From positions 744,001 to 808,000 of the forward strand of contig OY970182.1 in NCBI GenBank assembly GCA_963708095.1: a stretch of DNA of 64,000 nucleotides, given 5' to 3'. Source of the DNA: JAJZVS01 sp963708095 (GTDB lineage: Bacteria > Pseudomonadota > Alphaproteobacteria > Acetobacterales > Acetobacteraceae). This document shows positions 62,993 through 64,000 of the stretch, one piece after another; positions within the stretch are counted from its first letter, which is position 1, and every line of letters starts with the position of its first letter. The translations under genes and the position numbers were made by a program. The notes beneath the pieces were generated by a model. The model saw only the letters and a program-made list of their open reading frames with translations, was not told where the DNA came from and did no database searches.

Positions 62993-63517
62993 ATGTCGCC
63001 CGCACCCCGGTCGCCTACACCGCCCTCGCGCACACCGCTCTCGCGCGCACCGACATCCCCTGGATCGACATCCCTTGGGGCAACATCCTCTGGACCAACA
63101 TTGCCGCAACCGGCCGCGCCGGCGCCGACAGCCTCCGGATCAGACCGGCCGCTCGCCATCCTGCTTACCTCCGCCGGCCACGGGAAGGTCCATGCCGCCT
63201 TCGTCCTGGCCGCCGGTGCGGCAGCGCTCGGGCGGCCGGTCGTGCTGTTCGCCACCAACGCCGGTTGCCGGGCGCTGCTCGCCGATCTTGGCGGCCTCGA
63301 GGATGCGGGGCGCGAGCAGCGCGTGCAGGCGGCCGGCGTCGCCGGGCTCGCCGAACTGCGCGAGGCGGCGCGCGAGCTTGGCGTGCGGCTGATCGCCTGC
63401 GAATCCGGCTTGCGCGCCGAAGGGCTGCATACCGCCCCGCTTTGCCCCGGGGTGGAGGTCGCCGGCGTGGCAACTTTCCTCGTCGCGGCGGGAAACGGGC
63501 AGATCGTCGGCCTTTGA
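62993..63517 (+). CDS. DsrE/DsrF-like family protein
   Basis: A 174-residue protein. The first 45 residues are Ser/Pro/Thr-rich and repeat-derived (PTPPSRTPLSRAPTSPGSTS); the rest is a DsrE/DsrF-type fold (DRPLAILLTSAGHGKVHAAF; LFATNAGCRALLADLGG; PGVEVAGVATFLVAAGN). The family is linked to sulfur transfer or peroxiredoxin-like functions. It begins four bases after the ThiF/MoeB-type gene, so the two likely form one operon. The repeat array sits in its N-terminal coding region. Confidence 0.75.
   Translation: MSPAPRSPTPPSRTPLSRAPTSPGSTSLGATSSGPTLPQPAAPAPTASGSDRPLAILLTSAGHGKVHAAFVLAAGAAALGRPVVLFATNAGCRALLADLGGLEDAGREQRVQAAGVAGLAELREAARELGVRLIACESGLRAEGLHTAPLCPGVEVAGVATFLVAAGNGQIVGL
63004..63110. 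repeat. About seven 15-bp repeats in a DsrE-like gene
   Basis: Units with a 15-bp period run from 63004 to 63110, ending in CGACATCCCCTGGAT, CGACATCCCTTGGGG, CAACATCCTCTGGAC and CAACATTGCCGCAAC. They encode the Ser/Thr/Pro-rich N-terminus of the DsrE-like protein in frame. Confidence 0.85.
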
Positions 63518-63557
63518 CCGCTTGACGCGGTTCGTCGCGCCGCGGGAGGTAAGCGAC

Positions 63558-64000
63558 ATGCCCCGCCGCTCCCCCCGCGTTCGCCTTCCTCGCGCCAGCT
63601 TCCCGCGCGCCGTGCCACTGCGCCGGTACGCGGTGGCGCTCCTTCTTCTCGCCGCCGGCGTCGGGTTGGGGAGCCTGGCAGGCAGTGCCGCATGGGCGGC
63701 CTCGCCGGCGGGCGCGCTGCCGCTGCCTCCCTCGCCGCCGCCCATGGTGATGGCGGCGCCAAGAGCCCAGGTGCGGCGGGTACGAGGCGCGCCGCTCCCC
63801 GTCGTCCGTGCGCCCGCGGCGTCGCACGACCGGACATCCCACTCGGGCGCACATGCCGCCCCGGCGCCCAACTCCGCGCCCGCGACCCGCTCCGAGCTGC
63901 CGCCGACCCCCGCCGCGCGGGCCGATATCGGCTCGGTCACCGGCCTGCCGCTGCCACGCTTCGCCGCCCTTCGCTCGAGCGCGGTGGACCTGCGTGCCGG
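63558..64000 (+). CDS. Exported SH3-domain protein, 5' part
   Basis: The gene begins at ATG 63558 with GGAGGT seven bases upstream and runs off the right edge after 147 codons. The N-terminus is basic with a hydrophobic stretch (YAVALLLLAAGVGLGSLAGS) and AWAAS, a typical Sec signal. A Pro/Ala-rich linker follows; then GLPLPRFAALRSSAVDLRAG, the start of the bacterial SH3 domain seen in alphaproteobacterial envelope proteins. The rest of the domain lies outside the window. Confidence 0.8.
   Translation, partial: MPRRSPRVRLPRASFPRAVPLRRYAVALLLLAAGVGLGSLAGSAAWAASPAGALPLPPSPPPMVMAAPRAQVRRVRGAPLPVVRAPAASHDRTSHSGAHAAPAPNSAPATRSELPPTPAARADIGSVTGLPLPRFAALRSSAVDLRA

Overview
The window is 64 kb of very GC-rich DNA (roughly 70% by eye, with G/C-ending codons in the core genes). 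It comes from an alphaproteobacterium, most likely a member of the Acetobacteraceae/Rhodospirillales. The evidence is the core gene order yqeY-dnaG-rpoD diverging from carA-carB-greA, tRNA-Trp-secE-nusG, hflK-hflC beside a DegP-type protease, and many three-subunit molybdenum hydroxylase, SDR and CoA-transferase genes. The lineage call is an inference from gene content, not from a marker gene search.

Layout. Bases 1-4618 are an accessory island of visibly lower GC: the end of a ParD-type antitoxin gene, a tyrosine recombinase between two dif-like 28-bp inverted repeats, an unknown gene coupled to a serine resolvase, and two SAM methyltransferases. Bases 4653-16386 hold tyrS, anmK, glpK, a GNAT acetyltransferase, the yqeY-dnaG-rpoD group and, divergently, carA fused to an N-terminal helix-turn-helix. 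carA is separated from carB by a small lower-GC insertion. Bases 16387-24289 carry carB, greA, threonine ammonia-lyase, a 2-oxoglutarate dioxygenase, an SDR and an FAD oxidoreductase. Bases 24310-26813 are a cassette of poorly known genes, including a frameshifted HExxH metallopeptidase and a CpXC zinc-ribbon protein.

Bases 26928-35024 look like a catabolic block: a tartrate/D-malate dehydrogenase-type enzyme, an alpha/beta hydrolase, an SDR, an ABC uptake system without its ATPases and, divergently, a flavin-dependent oxidoreductase followed by a hydroxyquinol-type intradiol dioxygenase. A FUSC exporter, a quinone oxidoreductase, Ogt, two tandem TatA proteins and a dienelactone hydrolase follow. 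tRNA-Trp, secE and nusG come next, but the ribosomal protein genes that usually follow nusG are absent. The last part has an EmrB-type efflux pump, CoA-ester enzymes, a hybrid-free PAS histidine kinase, DegP, HflKC, Mrp, an overlapping HTH gene pair, a molybdenum hydroxylase operon ending in a MoaD-like protein, and a ThiF/MoeB-type E1 with a DsrE-like protein. An exported SH3-domain protein runs off the right edge.

The most unusual genome-scale feature is a set of more than a dozen short tandem arrays. Most have a 15-bp period (range 12-19). Some lie between genes; others lie in frame inside protein linkers, the CarA fusion, HflK, HflC, DegP, a histidine kinase and a signal peptide. Best candidates for something new: the dif-like sites around the recombinase, the HTH-CarA fusion behind two matched operator-like palindromes, the tandem-array family, and the metallopeptidase/CpXC cassette.
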